5,704 nucleotides of DNA from positions 1-5,704 of the forward strand of contig JADGCJ010000193.1 in assembly GCA_015229045.1 (NCBI GenBank), written 5' to 3'. The notes under the pieces were generated by a model. The model was not told where the DNA came from and searched no databases. It saw nothing but the letters and a program-made list of their open reading frames with translations. This DNA is from Magnetococcales bacterium. GTDB lineage: Bacteria; Pseudomonadota; Magnetococcia; Magnetococcales; DC0425bin3. The position numbers were made by a program, and so were the translations under genes. The first letter of the stretch is position 1. Each line of letters starts with the position of its first letter. Shown piece by piece: positions 5,308 to 5,704 of this stretch.

Positions 5308-5704
5308 ATGACCGCCCGCACCCTGCGTCCCTGGTCCGAAATCGTTCCACTCCACCCCGACGTGGAGGCCGGGGCGTTGACCGAATCGGTCTTCGCCATC
5401 GACCTGGGGGCCATCGTCAGCGGCGATCCCAACACTCCGACGGTCAATCGCGATCCAGAGGCCTTCTTTCGCGCCACCTATCTCACTACTGATCTCGCCC
5501 GACTGCTCTCCGAGGTGCTTGCCGTACTGGCCGGAAATTCCGGCGTGGACCGGGTGCTCAAACTCCGCACCCCGTTCGGCGGCGGCAAGTCGTACACCCT
5601 GGCCAGTCTGCTCCATGCCGTCCGCAAACGTTCCGCCCTAGACCTCGTTCCCGAGGCCAAGGGTTTTGCCGATCCCGGCCCGGTGGCGGTGTCCGTCTTC
5701 GATG
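5308..5704 (+). CDS. DUF499-type P-loop ATPase, N-terminal part (runs off the window)
   Basis: An open frame of 132 residues begins at ATG 5308 and continues past the window end. The N-terminus (TLRPWSEIVPLHPDVEAG, residues 4-21) and a segment EAFFRATYLTTDLARLL (51-67) match the layout of DUF499 ATPases. The phosphate-binding loop is TPFGGGKSYTLASLLH with Gly91-Gly-Gly-Lys94-Ser95, the short form usual in that family (typically FGGGKT). Such proteins are large, usually around 1,000 residues, and are often encoded beside DUF1156 DNA methylases in anti-phage islands. An ATP-driven role in a defence complex is therefore likely but not proven here. The ATG follows the metalloprotease stop by one base and lacks a strong ribosome site, implying translational coupling. 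Its GC-rich codons contrast with the two preceding genes. Confidence 0.85.
   Translation, partial: MTARTLRPWSEIVPLHPDVEAGALTESVFAIDLGAIVSGDPNTPTVNRDPEAFFRATYLTTDLARLLSEVLAVLAGNSGVDRVLKLRTPFGGGKSYTLASLLHAVRKRSALDLVPEAKGFADPGPVAVSVFD

Noticed and set aside
5236..5616. A 126-codon open frame on the - strand.
   Set aside because: It is antisense to the protease end and the ATPase start, where the + strand has a P-loop and clear family segments.

Overview
The window looks like an accessory, defence-rich stretch of a moderately GC-rich, motile Gram-negative bacterium. The main clue is a chemoreceptor with a C-terminal hemerythrin domain, a combination common in microaerophiles and anaerobes that steer by oxygen, such as magnetotactic proteobacteria and Desulfovibrio. 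The exact lineage cannot be fixed from the sequence; a Magnetococcia-like proteobacterium is only a guess from style. All supported genes lie on the + strand.

Layout. (1) Bases 1-101 are non-coding: a 45-base AT-rich near-palindrome, then a small GC hairpin followed by a T run. (2) 102-859 is a HepT/MntA-type toxin-antitoxin pair (HEPN RNase plus minimal nucleotidyltransferase) with a 4-base ATGA overlap. It carries the complete RX4HXY and GSX10DXD signatures of type VII systems. (3) 856-3057 is a 733-residue chemoreceptor. It has a short two-helix membrane anchor with almost no periplasmic part, a canonical MCP signalling hairpin, a CZB-like domain apparently lacking most zinc ligands, and a hemerythrin domain with all seven diiron ligands. 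Its TTG start overlaps the antitoxin stop codon. (4) 3058-3404 has no intact gene but contains open, protein-like stretches in shifted frames, best read as the decayed 3' end of a gene. (5) 3405 to the window end is a tightly packed operon: an unrecognised 140-residue basic protein, an ImmA/IrrE-type zinc metalloprotease of 492 residues that abuts it, and, one base further on, the start of a DUF499-type P-loop ATPase cut off by the window edge.

How they may work together. HepT and MntA should act as toxin and AMPylating antitoxin. The chemoreceptor probably reports intracellular oxygen, NO or redox state to CheA/CheW proteins encoded elsewhere. The last three genes are packed as one expression unit. 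A metalloprotease next to a DUF499 ATPase points to a multi-gene defence module continuing to the right, where a DNA methylase or nuclease would be expected. This last module is the best candidate for something not well described, but most of it lies outside the window.
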